Below are positions 36,554 to 43,929 of a stretch of DNA of 64,000 nucleotides, piece by piece. How positions within the stretch are numbered: the stretch's first letter is position 1; each line of letters starts with the position of its first letter. Source of the DNA: Ignavibacteria bacterium. GTDB taxonomy: Bacteria; Bacteroidota; Ignavibacteria; Tepidaquicellales; OLB5. The position numbers were made by a program, and so were the translations under genes. The stretch covers positions 87,121-151,120 of the forward strand of contig JADZAP010000021.1 in the NCBI GenBank assembly GCA_020852705.1. The letters run 5' to 3'. The notes beneath the pieces were generated by a model that was not told the origin of the DNA, did not search any database, and saw only the letters and a list, made by a program, of their open reading frames with translations.

Positions 36554-37558
36554 ATGTTTAACGAAATAAAATCCCACAAGGGATATTTTTTAAAACGATC
36601 AAAAAATTTATTGATACTTTCCGTATCTGCTTTATTCATGCTGTATTTATCTGCATGTAATGAAAATTCAGTTGAAGATAACGAAACAGATGATCAATTC
36701 ATTACCAATGTTATCAATGGCGGATATTCAGGATTAAACGGCGAAGATGATGACCTTATGTATTCCATGGTCAGTGATTTCCAGGATGATGGACCTGTTG
36801 GTGATTTTGATGGAGATACTCCGGTTGACTCTCTGCTTAAATGGGGCAGACTTGTAACAGGGAGCAGCGTTACTGTTACTATAACAAATGAAGGAGACTC
36901 AATTAAAAATGCTGATATTACCAGAACAATTACAGGTAACTATGTTATTGTTGGTGTTGTAAGCGGAATTGTTGATACAATATTTAAACCATACACTCAG
37001 GTATTTCACCGTACAGCGGTATTTAAAAGAATTAACAATACCCCGCACCCACGGATGAACTGGAGACTTTACAAGGTATCAATGGTTGATGGACGCACAA
37101 CTTCTCCGCAGAATAGTGATGACTACATTCAGATGCAGCAGATTCAGGTTTATAAGAACGGAACACTGTGGAATACTTTTAACGGACCGGATTTTACTCA
37201 GAATATTTTTACCACAAGAAAATTTGACGGCGCAGGAATTCCAGAAGTAAATATTGGTGATCAAATAAAAATTGTGGTAACTACTTATTCAGCACAGTCA
37301 GAGCAGGATATAGTGGCATGGCACTGGGGCAAACGTAACTTTGGTTTCCACAGAGAACCGTTTGCAATGACTAACCAAACACCCAGCGGTGCAGGTTGGA
37401 TGAGGACATTTGAAAAAACATTTAATATTGGCACGCATCATCTTCGCGGAAGATTTAACGGTTTCATTAGTGCATCCACAAGAAAATCATTATACGATGA
37501 CTCACCGGTAGAATTTGCAAGCGATGCAGTTGGAACACCATACAGAGTTTTACCGTAA
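36554..37558 (+). CDS. Hypothetical secreted lipoprotein
   Basis: This 334-residue protein has an extended N-terminus and a hydrophobic segment ending in LYLSAC (lipobox, Cys ~35), followed by a very acidic linker (NSVEDNETDDQF). The mature part is beta-rich (LLKWGRLVTGSSVTVTITNEGDSIKNADITRTITG, FTQNIFTTRKFDGAGIPEVNIGDQIKIVVTTYS) and contains several His and Trp (DIVAWHWGKRNFGFHREP). No family recognised. It has the best Shine-Dalgarno in its neighbourhood and its own terminator, suggesting high expression. Confidence 0.75.
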   Translation: MFNEIKSHKGYFLKRSKNLLILSVSALFMLYLSACNENSVEDNETDDQFITNVINGGYSGLNGEDDDLMYSMVSDFQDDGPVGDFDGDTPVDSLLKWGRLVTGSSVTVTITNEGDSIKNADITRTITGNYVIVGVVSGIVDTIFKPYTQVFHRTAVFKRINNTPHPRMNWRLYKVSMVDGRTTSPQNSDDYIQMQQIQVYKNGTLWNTFNGPDFTQNIFTTRKFDGAGIPEVNIGDQIKIVVTTYSAQSEQDIVAWHWGKRNFGFHREPFAMTNQTPSGAGWMRTFEKTFNIGTHHLRGRFNGFISASTRKSLYDDSPVEFASDAVGTPYRVLP

Positions 37559-37616
37559 CATCAAAATAAAATGCTCTGTTAAATATATGCAGCTTAGTTC
37601 TGCAAATAATAAAAAT

Positions 37617-37649
37617 AAGCCTTCCCAATTCCCCAGGGGAGGCTTTTTT
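37617..37649 (+). terminator. Intrinsic terminator after the lipoprotein gene
   Basis: AAGCCTTCCC pairs with GGGGAGGCTT (one G-U pair) and is followed by T6 and a further T run. Confidence 0.9.
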
Positions 37650-37806
37650 ATTTTTTTAAACTTATAAAATTCAATTAAATATACAATTTAATACTGTGTT
37701 TATGCTAATTATATTAGCTATTATTTTCCTATTTATTTAACTTATATCACTAACTATATTAGTTTGGTTTTACATTAAAAAATTTTTCATATCAAAGGGG
37801 GATATT

Positions 37807-39156
37807 ATGAAAAACAATTTACTAAAGCTATTAGCAGTATTAATTTTACTTTTCTTTCTAACATTTACTACCACTGATCTTATTTCGCAGAACTGGACAG
37901 CACTTGGTACGGGTGCAAATAATTCAGTTAATTCTATGATTGTATATAACGGTGAGCTTATTGCTGCGGGTGATTTTTCATCAATTGGCGGAATAAGTGC
38001 TAACCGAATAGCAAAATGGAATGGATCAATTTGGTCACCATTGGGACTTGGTACCAACGGCAGTATTTTTGCAATGGCAGTTTTTAATGGTGAGCTTATT
38101 GTTGCGGGCAGCTTTACTCAGGTTGGAGGAGTTACTGCAACTCGCATTGCAAAATGGAATGGAAATAACTGGCTCTTGTTTGGTTCAAACAACGGATTTA
38201 ATAATGAGGTACTTGCGCTTGCTGTATATAACAATAATCTTTATGCAGCAGGCAGATTTACATCTTCCGGCTCAACAAGCCTTAACAGAATTGCAAAATG
38301 GAATGGAAATTCATGGGAGCAGTTAGGTCTTGGTTTAAATGACCACACTCACTCACTTGCAGTATATAACGGTGAACTTGTTACAGGGGGCGGATTTACT
38401 ACCGCAGGCGGCGTAAGTGCAAACCGTATTGCAAAATGGAATGGAACTGCATGGAGTAATTTAGGACTTGGTATGAATAATGAAGTATATGCACTTGCTG
38501 TTATGAATAATTCTCTTTATGCAGGTGGTATTTTTACACAAGTTGGCGGAGTAGGGGTTAACAGAATAGCTAAATGGACGGGGAGCTGGAGCAATCTTGG
38601 TACAGGTGTAAATAATTCCGTTGAGGCATTATATAGCTACGGAAACATTATTTTGGCAGGGGGAAATTTTACAAGTGCTGGCGGAATTGGTGCAAACCGC
38701 TTTGCATCTTGGAACGGTTCAAACTGGTCTCAATTTGGAAGCGGTATGAATAACGATGTTCTGGCTATTTCTGTTTACCAGAATGTTATTTATGCAGGAG
38801 GGGATTTTACTACAGCAGGCGGAACTACCGTGAACAGAGTTACAAGATGGTCAATACCTGTAGCAATTGAACCCGAAGGCAGCGAGATTCCTTCAGAATA
38901 TAAGCTGTATCAAAATTATCCCAATCCATTTAATCCTGTAACTAAAATTAAATTTACAATTCCAACCGGTGGAATTACCACTCTAAAAATTATTGATAAT
39001 ACAGGCAAGCTGATAAAACAGATTTTAAATAAGCATTTAAGCCCCGGTGCTTATGAGTTTAACTTTGATGCTTCGGGATATTCCAGCGGTGTATATTACT
39101 ATGAATTAATTTCTGGAAAATTTAAACAGGTTAACAAGATGATTTTGATAAAATAA
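37807..39156 (+). CDS. T9SS-secreted seven-repeat (WNG) beta-propeller protein
   Basis: This 449-residue protein has a signal peptide (to about residue 30), then seven ~48-residue repeats with consensus NRIAKWNGxxWSxLGxGxNxxVxALAVYNGELxAGGxFTxAGG, most simply a closed seven-bladed beta-propeller. The last ~80 residues are a T9SS type A sorting domain (YKLYQNYPNPFNPVTKIKF...NKMILIK). It is paralogous to the protein encoded at 54709. The strong GGGGG Shine-Dalgarno precedes the ATG. The ligand is unknown; no catalytic motif is visible. Confidence 0.82.
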   Translation: MKNNLLKLLAVLILLFFLTFTTTDLISQNWTALGTGANNSVNSMIVYNGELIAAGDFSSIGGISANRIAKWNGSIWSPLGLGTNGSIFAMAVFNGELIVAGSFTQVGGVTATRIAKWNGNNWLLFGSNNGFNNEVLALAVYNNNLYAAGRFTSSGSTSLNRIAKWNGNSWEQLGLGLNDHTHSLAVYNGELVTGGGFTTAGGVSANRIAKWNGTAWSNLGLGMNNEVYALAVMNNSLYAGGIFTQVGGVGVNRIAKWTGSWSNLGTGVNNSVEALYSYGNIILAGGNFTSAGGIGANRFASWNGSNWSQFGSGMNNDVLAISVYQNVIYAGGDFTTAGGTTVNRVTRWSIPVAIEPEGSEIPSEYKLYQNYPNPFNPVTKIKFTIPTGGITTLKIIDNTGKLIKQILNKHLSPGAYEFNFDASGYSSGVYYYELISGKFKQVNKMILIK

Positions 39157-39220
39157 GATTGATTTAATGTTTAAATTATAATTATTTTAACATATTACTT
39201 AATTTTATTTCTGTTTATAA

Positions 39221-39250
39221 AACCCGGTTTATTGTTAAGCCGGGCTTTTT
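39221..39250 (+). terminator. Intrinsic terminator after the propeller gene
   Basis: CCCGG and CCGGG form the core of a stem (AACCCGGTTTA/TAAGCCGGGC) followed by five T and a second T run. Confidence 0.8.
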
Positions 39251-39372
39251 ATTTTTCTACCCTTAATTTAGAAGAATTTTTTGGTATTTAATGAAAATAT
39301 TCAAAAACGTATATTTATTTGTTATTTTTAAAAATTTTATCAATAAATCAAATTATATTTAGTAAGGAAAAT

Positions 39373-39978
39373 ATGCCGAATTTAGTACTTATCAGACACG
39401 GGCAGTCACAATGGAATCTTGAGAACCGTTTTACAGGATGGATAGATATTCCCCTTTCTCCTAAAGGAGAAGAAGAAGCTTCTTCAGCAGGTGAAAAAAT
39501 TAAAGGTATGACCTTTGATAAAGCATTTTCATCTGTGCTGCAGAGGGCAACCAAAACTTATGAAATAGCAGCACAAAAAGCGGGATTTAAACACTTAGTC
39601 TGCGAACGCGATGAAGCGTTAAACGAAAGAATGTACGGCGACCTGCAGGGATTGAACAAGGATGAATGCCGTGAAAAATTTGGTGCGGAGCAGGTTCATA
39701 TCTGGCGAAGAAGTTTTGACGTTCCACCTCCGGGAGGGGAAAGCCTTAAGAATACCGCTGAAAGAGTTCTGCCGTATTTTTACAAAAAAATTGAGCCGAT
39801 GCTCCGCGAAGGTAAAAATATTCTTGTAGTTGCACACGGCAACAGCTTAAGGGCTTTGATAATGCATCTGGAAAAACTTTCAGGTGAGCAGATTGTAAAA
39901 GTTGAGATACCAACAGGGGTGCCAATTTTATATGAACTTGACAGCAATTTGAATATAGTTTCAAAAAAGGAATTGTAA
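39373..39978 (+). CDS. gpmA: 2,3-bisphosphoglycerate-dependent phosphoglycerate mutase
   Basis: The track starts at 39319, but the ATG at 39373, after AAGGAAAAT, matches the family start (MPNLVLIRHGQSQWN). This gives 201 residues. The catalytic RHGQSQWN (7-14), NRFTGWIDIPLSPKG, the acid/base region ALNERMYGDLQG and the second histidine in VVAHGNSLRALI are all present. It interconverts 3- and 2-phosphoglycerate in glycolysis. It is shorter than the ~250-residue E. coli enzyme, as in many bacteria. Confidence 0.93.
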   Translation: MPNLVLIRHGQSQWNLENRFTGWIDIPLSPKGEEEASSAGEKIKGMTFDKAFSSVLQRATKTYEIAAQKAGFKHLVCERDEALNERMYGDLQGLNKDECREKFGAEQVHIWRRSFDVPPPGGESLKNTAERVLPYFYKKIEPMLREGKNILVVAHGNSLRALIMHLEKLSGEQIVKVEIPTGVPILYELDSNLNIVSKKEL

Positions 39979-39990
39979 GTTTTTTGCGTG

Positions 39991-40021
39991 CTTGGCGGTT
40001 AAAAAGCTAAAAACCGCTAAG
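39991..40021 (+). repeat. REP-like palindrome
   Basis: CTTGGCGGTT and AACCGCTAAG form a 10-bp stem (one G-U) around AAAAAGCTAAA. With the flanking GCGTG and CAGCAAGG it looks like the dispersed 'TTGGCGGTTAAAAA' type palindromes found between genes in many related genomes. It lies exactly between gpmA and the HD-domain gene and is read through by a spurious TTG-initiated extension in the track. Confidence 0.55.
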
Positions 40022-40039
40022 TCAGCAAGGATTAAAGAA

Positions 40040-40594
40040 ATGATATTATACAACAAAGCATTGGAAACTGTTCACGAATTTGTGAAGAATGAAAATCTTC
40101 GTAAGCACATGTATGCGGTAAGTGAAGCTATGAAACAGTATGCTCAAAAATTTGGCGAGGATGAAGATAAATGGTCAGCAGTTGGATTACTGCATGATTT
40201 TGACTGGGAAATTCATCCTACAGCAGAAGAGCATCCCGTAAAAGGCAGTGAAATACTTAAGGAGCGCGGATGGAGCGATGAAATCATAAGAGCAGTACTT
40301 TCACATGCTGATTATACCGGTGTAACCCGCGAAAGCATGATGGAAAAATCACTGTTTGCAGTAGATGAACTTTCGGGATTCATAGTTGCCTGTGCATTAG
40401 TACAGCCAACAAAAAAGCTGGCTGATGTTAAAACGGAATCTGTTATTAAAAAAATGAAGAAGAAGGAATTTGCGCGCAATGTTAACCGTGAAGATATAAT
40501 AAGCGGCGCTGCGGCGCTTGGCATACCGCTTGAAGAACATATTGAATTTACTAAAAATGCAATTACAGGAATTGCAGGTAAGATGGGGTTGTAG
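40040..40594 (+). CDS. HD-domain (HDIG-type) hydrolase
   Basis: The track opens at a TTG inside a palindrome; the ATG at 40040 is a better start and gives 184 residues. It has an HD motif LLHDFDWEIHPTAEEHPVKGSEIL and a following HADYTG, typical of small HD metal-dependent phosphohydrolases. These proteins are usually annotated as HDIG-domain or putative nucleotidyl-phosphatases; the substrate is not known. It is the last gene before the restriction-modification island. Confidence 0.85.
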   Translation: MILYNKALETVHEFVKNENLRKHMYAVSEAMKQYAQKFGEDEDKWSAVGLLHDFDWEIHPTAEEHPVKGSEILKERGWSDEIIRAVLSHADYTGVTRESMMEKSLFAVDELSGFIVACALVQPTKKLADVKTESVIKKMKKKEFARNVNREDIISGAAALGIPLEEHIEFTKNAITGIAGKMGL

Positions 40595-40596
40595 AT

Positions 40597-40709
40597 GATT
40601 TCGGATTTTGGATTGTTGATTACGGAATTTGGATTACAGGTTGCAAGTTTTTGTCATCCCTGTTTACCATGATGCTTAGGCTAAAGCAGGAATCTAAAAA
40701 AATTATATA
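40597..40709 (+). repeat. Short direct and inverted repeats left of the RM island
   Basis: GATTTCGGATTTTGGATT (40597-40614) is repeated as GATTACGGAATTTGGATT (40618-40635). It is followed by GTCATCCCTGTTT...AAAGCAGGAATCTA, an imperfect inverted repeat of a kind often dispersed between genes. These lie between the HD gene and the first methylase, where a transferred island would begin. Confidence 0.55.
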
Positions 40710-41648
40710 ATGGATCTATTTAACAATACAGACACAATCGAAAAAGTAAAAGCTAAACCTTTCATTAAATGGGCTGGAGGTAAATCAAAATTACTTCCGC
40801 TTTTCAAACAATATTATCCAAACGAGTTAAAATCTGGTTTAATTGATTATTATTTTGAACCTTTTTTAGGTGGGGCATCAGTTTTTTTTGATATAGCACA
40901 AAAGTATGAAATTAAAAAATCATACCTTTCCGATAGCAATATAGAAATAGTGTTGGTTTATAAAGTTATTAAGGAAAGGGTAGAAGATTTAAGATCAGCA
41001 TTAAATGAACTTAAGAAAGATTATTGTAAAAAATCTGAAACAAAAAAGGAAAATTTCTTTTATAACATAAGAGATAAATATAACAATTATAAAATCAGTT
41101 ACTTAAATGGATTAAACGATATTTATGTGTACCGTGCCAGTCAAATGATTTTTTTAAACAAAACCTGTTTTAACGGTTTATATAGATTAAATCGTTCCGG
41201 TGATTTTAATGTACCGTTTGGTAAATATATTAAACCTGGAATTTACAGTGAAGAAAATTTATTAGCCGTATCAGAAGTTTTACAAAATACCGAAATTGAA
41301 CATGGAGATTTTGAATTTTTTAAAAATAAAATTAACAGTAAATCCTTTGTATACTTCGATCCACCTTATAGACCAATTAGCAATACTTCAAGTTTTAATT
41401 CATATAGTAAAGAAGGATTTAACAATGATGAACAAATCAGATTAGCTGAATTTTACAAAAAATTAGATGAAAAAGGTGCGAAATTAATGTTAAGCAACTC
41501 AGATCCCAAAAACATTAACAAACAAGATAATTTTTTTGATGAATTATATTCAGGTTTTAACATTAATAGGATTGATGCAGTGAGAGTAATAAATTCAAAT
41601 GCAGAAAAAAGAGGTAAAATAAAAGAATTATTAATAACTAATTATTAA
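40710..41648 (+). CDS. Dam-type (D12 class) adenine-N6 DNA methyltransferase
   Basis: This 312-residue protein has the alpha-class order: SAM-binding FIKWAGGKSKLLP near residue 18, FEPFLGGASVFFDI, then the catalytic VYFDPPYRPISNTSSFNSYSKEGF near 205 and a closing KRGKIKELLITNY. It strongly resembles GATC-type M.DpnII/MboI methylases, so GATC is the first guess for its target, but specificity cannot be proved by eye. It is the first gene of a four-gene RM run and has a lower G+C than its flanks. Confidence 0.93.
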   Translation: MDLFNNTDTIEKVKAKPFIKWAGGKSKLLPLFKQYYPNELKSGLIDYYFEPFLGGASVFFDIAQKYEIKKSYLSDSNIEIVLVYKVIKERVEDLRSALNELKKDYCKKSETKKENFFYNIRDKYNNYKISYLNGLNDIYVYRASQMIFLNKTCFNGLYRLNRSGDFNVPFGKYIKPGIYSEENLLAVSEVLQNTEIEHGDFEFFKNKINSKSFVYFDPPYRPISNTSSFNSYSKEGFNNDEQIRLAEFYKKLDEKGAKLMLSNSDPKNINKQDNFFDELYSGFNINRIDAVRVINSNAEKRGKIKELLITNY

Positions 41649-41666
41649 ATTTAAAGGAGAAGTATA

Positions 41667-41810
41667 ATGAATTACAAAATTATTATTCCAAAAAACGATA
41701 TAATCAGCGAAAATGGTAAACTTAGTATAAATGAAATTGTCAATTTACTACGAAAATACAGGAATGAACCAAACAAAGTACGGTTTATTGCTGATATGAT
41801 GGAAGAATAA
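41667..41810 (+). CDS. 47-aa ORF within the RM operon
   Basis: This ORF, below the track cutoff, has a very good Shine-Dalgarno (AAAGGAGAAGTATA-ATG) and is placed 18 bases after the methylase and 5 bases before the nuclease gene. It reads MNYKIIIPKNDIISENGKLS..., then a helical NEIVNLLRKYRNEPNKVRFIADMMEE. It lacks a recognisable helix-turn-helix. Its position suggests a role in the RM system (control, immunity or nuclease subunit), but that is inference. Confidence 0.7.
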   Translation: MNYKIIIPKNDIISENGKLSINEIVNLLRKYRNEPNKVRFIADMMEE

Positions 41811-41815
41811 ATAAT

Positions 41816-42571
41816 ATGAAAAGTGAATCTTGGAAAGCTATTTTTGATTTATATAAAATTAGTAGCTATGATTTTACTAAATCACCGTTCATAATAACTG
41901 CAGAACAAATTAAAAATGCTACTTCTCATTTTAAGAAAACAACAGAAAAAGAGGTAAGAATATTATGCAAACAAGATAGTCGTGAAAAAAGACCACAAGT
42001 TTTTATTGAAAATGAATTATTTCTATTGCCAATAAAAAATGGTACTTTTGCAATTGTAAAAGGTGAGGGTTATATTGATATTCCCGATATTACAACTATT
42101 CAAGAAATATATAGTTCAAAATTAGAATTTGAGTTAGTTAGTTCTAAAGTAGGTGATTCAGAGATGCAACATTTAGATTTTGCCTATGCTGTTAGTTTAA
42201 TACGCACTTTTATTGGTGATCAAAGTTTAGTGTTAACAATTAGGGGTCGTAAATATACACCAGAGTTTTCTTTTAATGTGGGAAAGCAAAAAATAAATGT
42301 TTCAGGTGTACAGACCGAAGTAGATGCTGGTTACGAAGGTAGAGATAAAATTGTCTTAATCGAAGCAAAAAACCGACTAACTAAAAACACAATTATTAGA
42401 CAACTATATTATCCCCTAAGGCTATGGACAGAGCGTACTAATAAAAAAGTTATTACATTATTTTTTGAGAAAAGGAATAACGAATATTTATTTTGGAAAT
42501 TTGATTTTGCTGATATTAACGATTATAATAGTATAATATTATCAGATTCGAAGAAATATATAATTAAATGA
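41816..42571 (+). CDS. Predicted type II restriction endonuclease (PD-(D/E)XK)
   Basis: This 251-residue protein has a C-terminal nuclease-like core: TEVDAGYEGRDKIVLIEAKNRLTKNTIIRQLYYPLRLW, where D (of VDAGYEG), E and K (IEAKN) form a PD-(D/E)XK active site. The N-terminal ~130 residues are a separate domain, probably for DNA recognition. Its position between two methylases makes it the cleavage partner. I do not recognise its specificity family. It overlaps the second methylase by four bases (ATGA). Confidence 0.8.
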   Translation: MKSESWKAIFDLYKISSYDFTKSPFIITAEQIKNATSHFKKTTEKEVRILCKQDSREKRPQVFIENELFLLPIKNGTFAIVKGEGYIDIPDITTIQEIYSSKLEFELVSSKVGDSEMQHLDFAYAVSLIRTFIGDQSLVLTIRGRKYTPEFSFNVGKQKINVSGVQTEVDAGYEGRDKIVLIEAKNRLTKNTIIRQLYYPLRLWTERTNKKVITLFFEKRNNEYLFWKFDFADINDYNSIILSDSKKYIIK

Positions 42572-43362
42572 AACTAAATCCAGAAGATTTTCAATCAGAA
42601 CTTACTTCAGTTTGGTCATTTCCAGAACGAGGTGATTGGGCAACACATAATTCTAAATACAGGGGTAATTTCGCACCTCAAGTAGCTCGTAATTTAATTG
42701 AGAAATATACTAAAGAAGAGGAAAATGTTTTAGACCCCATGGTAGGTTCTGGTACAACATTAATAGAAGCAAAACTATTAAACAGAAATGCACTTGGAAT
42801 AGATATTAATCCAAATGCTATTGAATTAACAACAAAAGCATTAGAATTTGAATTTAAAAGCAAATCAAAGCAAAAAGCATTACTTGGCGATGCAAGGAAT
42901 CTTGAATTTTGCAAAAATGAATCTGTAGATTTAATTATTTTTCATCCACCATATTTAAATATTGTTGAATATTCAAAAGGTTCAATCGAAGGAGATTTAT
43001 CAAATATTAGTAACATTGAAAAATTTTGTGTCGAAATTGAAACAATAGCTAAAGAATTATATAGAGTTTTAAAACCCGGTAAGTATTGCGCTGTATTAAT
43101 AGGTGACACTAGAAAAGCTCAACACTATATTCCTTTATCATATTATGTTTTTAATAAATTTCTTGAATCAGATTTTATATTAAAAGAAGAAGTAATAAAG
43201 GCGCAGCATAATTGTACATTTTCAAGAAAATGGGCTGATAGTGCTCAAAAATATGGTTTTTATCTAATAATGCATGAACATTTATTTATATTTCGTAAAC
43301 CTAAAAATGGTGAAGTTTTATCAAAATTTAAATGGAGCATGAAACAAAAACCTAAGAAATAA
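42568..43362 (+). CDS. Second DNA methyltransferase (N4-cytosine/N6-adenine type)
   Basis: This 264-residue enzyme has a SAM-binding motif VLDPMVGSGTTLIEAKLLNRNALGIDINPNAI near residue 55 and, later, a catalytic motif IIFHPPYLNIVEYS near 128, where HPPY stands for the usual (D/N/S)PPY. The N-terminal FPERGDWATHNSKYRGNFAPQVARNLI is typical of a target-site methylase. Two methylases with one nuclease suggest an asymmetric or doubly protected site. Base and codon use match the first methylase rather than the flanks. Confidence 0.85.
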   Translation: MKLNPEDFQSELTSVWSFPERGDWATHNSKYRGNFAPQVARNLIEKYTKEEENVLDPMVGSGTTLIEAKLLNRNALGIDINPNAIELTTKALEFEFKSKSKQKALLGDARNLEFCKNESVDLIIFHPPYLNIVEYSKGSIEGDLSNISNIEKFCVEIETIAKELYRVLKPGKYCAVLIGDTRKAQHYIPLSYYVFNKFLESDFILKEEVIKAQHNCTFSRKWADSAQKYGFYLIMHEHLFIFRKPKNGEVLSKFKWSMKQKPKK

Positions 43363-43365
43363 TCT

Positions 43366-43845
43366 TTGCACACAACAATAAACATATCGCAAAACCTATC
43401 CAAGGCTGAAAGGTACGGGCAGTTATTAACGCAGATTAAGATTTTAATTACAGGGGAAAGTGATTTGATTGCAAACCTTGCAAATATCTGTGCTGTTTTA
43501 AAATATAATATTCGGGATTTTTTCTGGGTTGGGTTTTATTTAATAAAAAATGGTGAACTTGTTCTGGGTCCGTACCAGGGTCCATTAGCATGTACCCGAA
43601 TCAGCATGGGTAAAGGAGTCTGCGGTAAAGCGGCATCCCAAGGCGAAACAATAATTGTGCCTGATGTTAATAATTTCTCCGGGCATATTGCCTGCAGTAA
43701 TTTATCAAAGAGCGAGATTGTTGTGCCAATAATAAACAACGGAAATGTTTGGGGCGTGCTTGATGTTGATTCCGACAATATTAATATGTTTGATGAAACA
43801 GATAAAAAATACCTGGAAGAGTTGTGTTCATGGATAAAACCATAA
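43366..43845 (+). CDS. msrC: Free methionine-(R)-sulfoxide reductase (GAF domain)
   Basis: This 159-residue GAF protein has the three Cys of fRMsr in context: GPLACTRISMGKGVCGKA and GHIACSNLSKSEIVVPI. It reduces free methionine-R-sulfoxide. The start is a TTG only three bases after the second methylase stop, with no Shine-Dalgarno; the N-terminus is nevertheless complete compared with the family. The gene thus abuts the right edge of the RM island, which may have replaced its own promoter and start region. Confidence 0.92.
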   Translation: MHTTINISQNLSKAERYGQLLTQIKILITGESDLIANLANICAVLKYNIRDFFWVGFYLIKNGELVLGPYQGPLACTRISMGKGVCGKAASQGETIIVPDVNNFSGHIACSNLSKSEIVVPIINNGNVWGVLDVDSDNINMFDETDKKYLEELCSWIKP

Positions 43846-43929
43846 TCACAAATTATTGACCACACACCAAAAAATGGATGCCCGTTTTTTGTCCCTCCCC
43901 GAAAGTGAGGGGGCAGTTATTAAAAGAAT
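43846..43929 (+). repeat. Palindromic intergenic repeat candidate before the lptD-like gene
   Basis: CCCTCCCCGAAAGTGAGGGGGCAG holds a G/C-rich inverted repeat (CCTCCC/GAGGGG) that stands out from the AT-rich surroundings. Just before it lies AAAAAATGGATGCCCGTTTTTT with A/T-rich ends. It resembles a dispersed intergenic element rather than a terminator, since no T run follows. Confidence 0.4.

Noticed and set aside
39992-40039. TTG start of the HD gene
   Set aside because: The extra residues are coded by the two arms of a REP-like palindrome; the ATG at 40040 fits better.
40710-43362. GATC avoidance as proof of a GATC-specific RM system
   Set aside because: GATC occurs at many places in the window by eye, so there is no visible depletion; specificity remains open.
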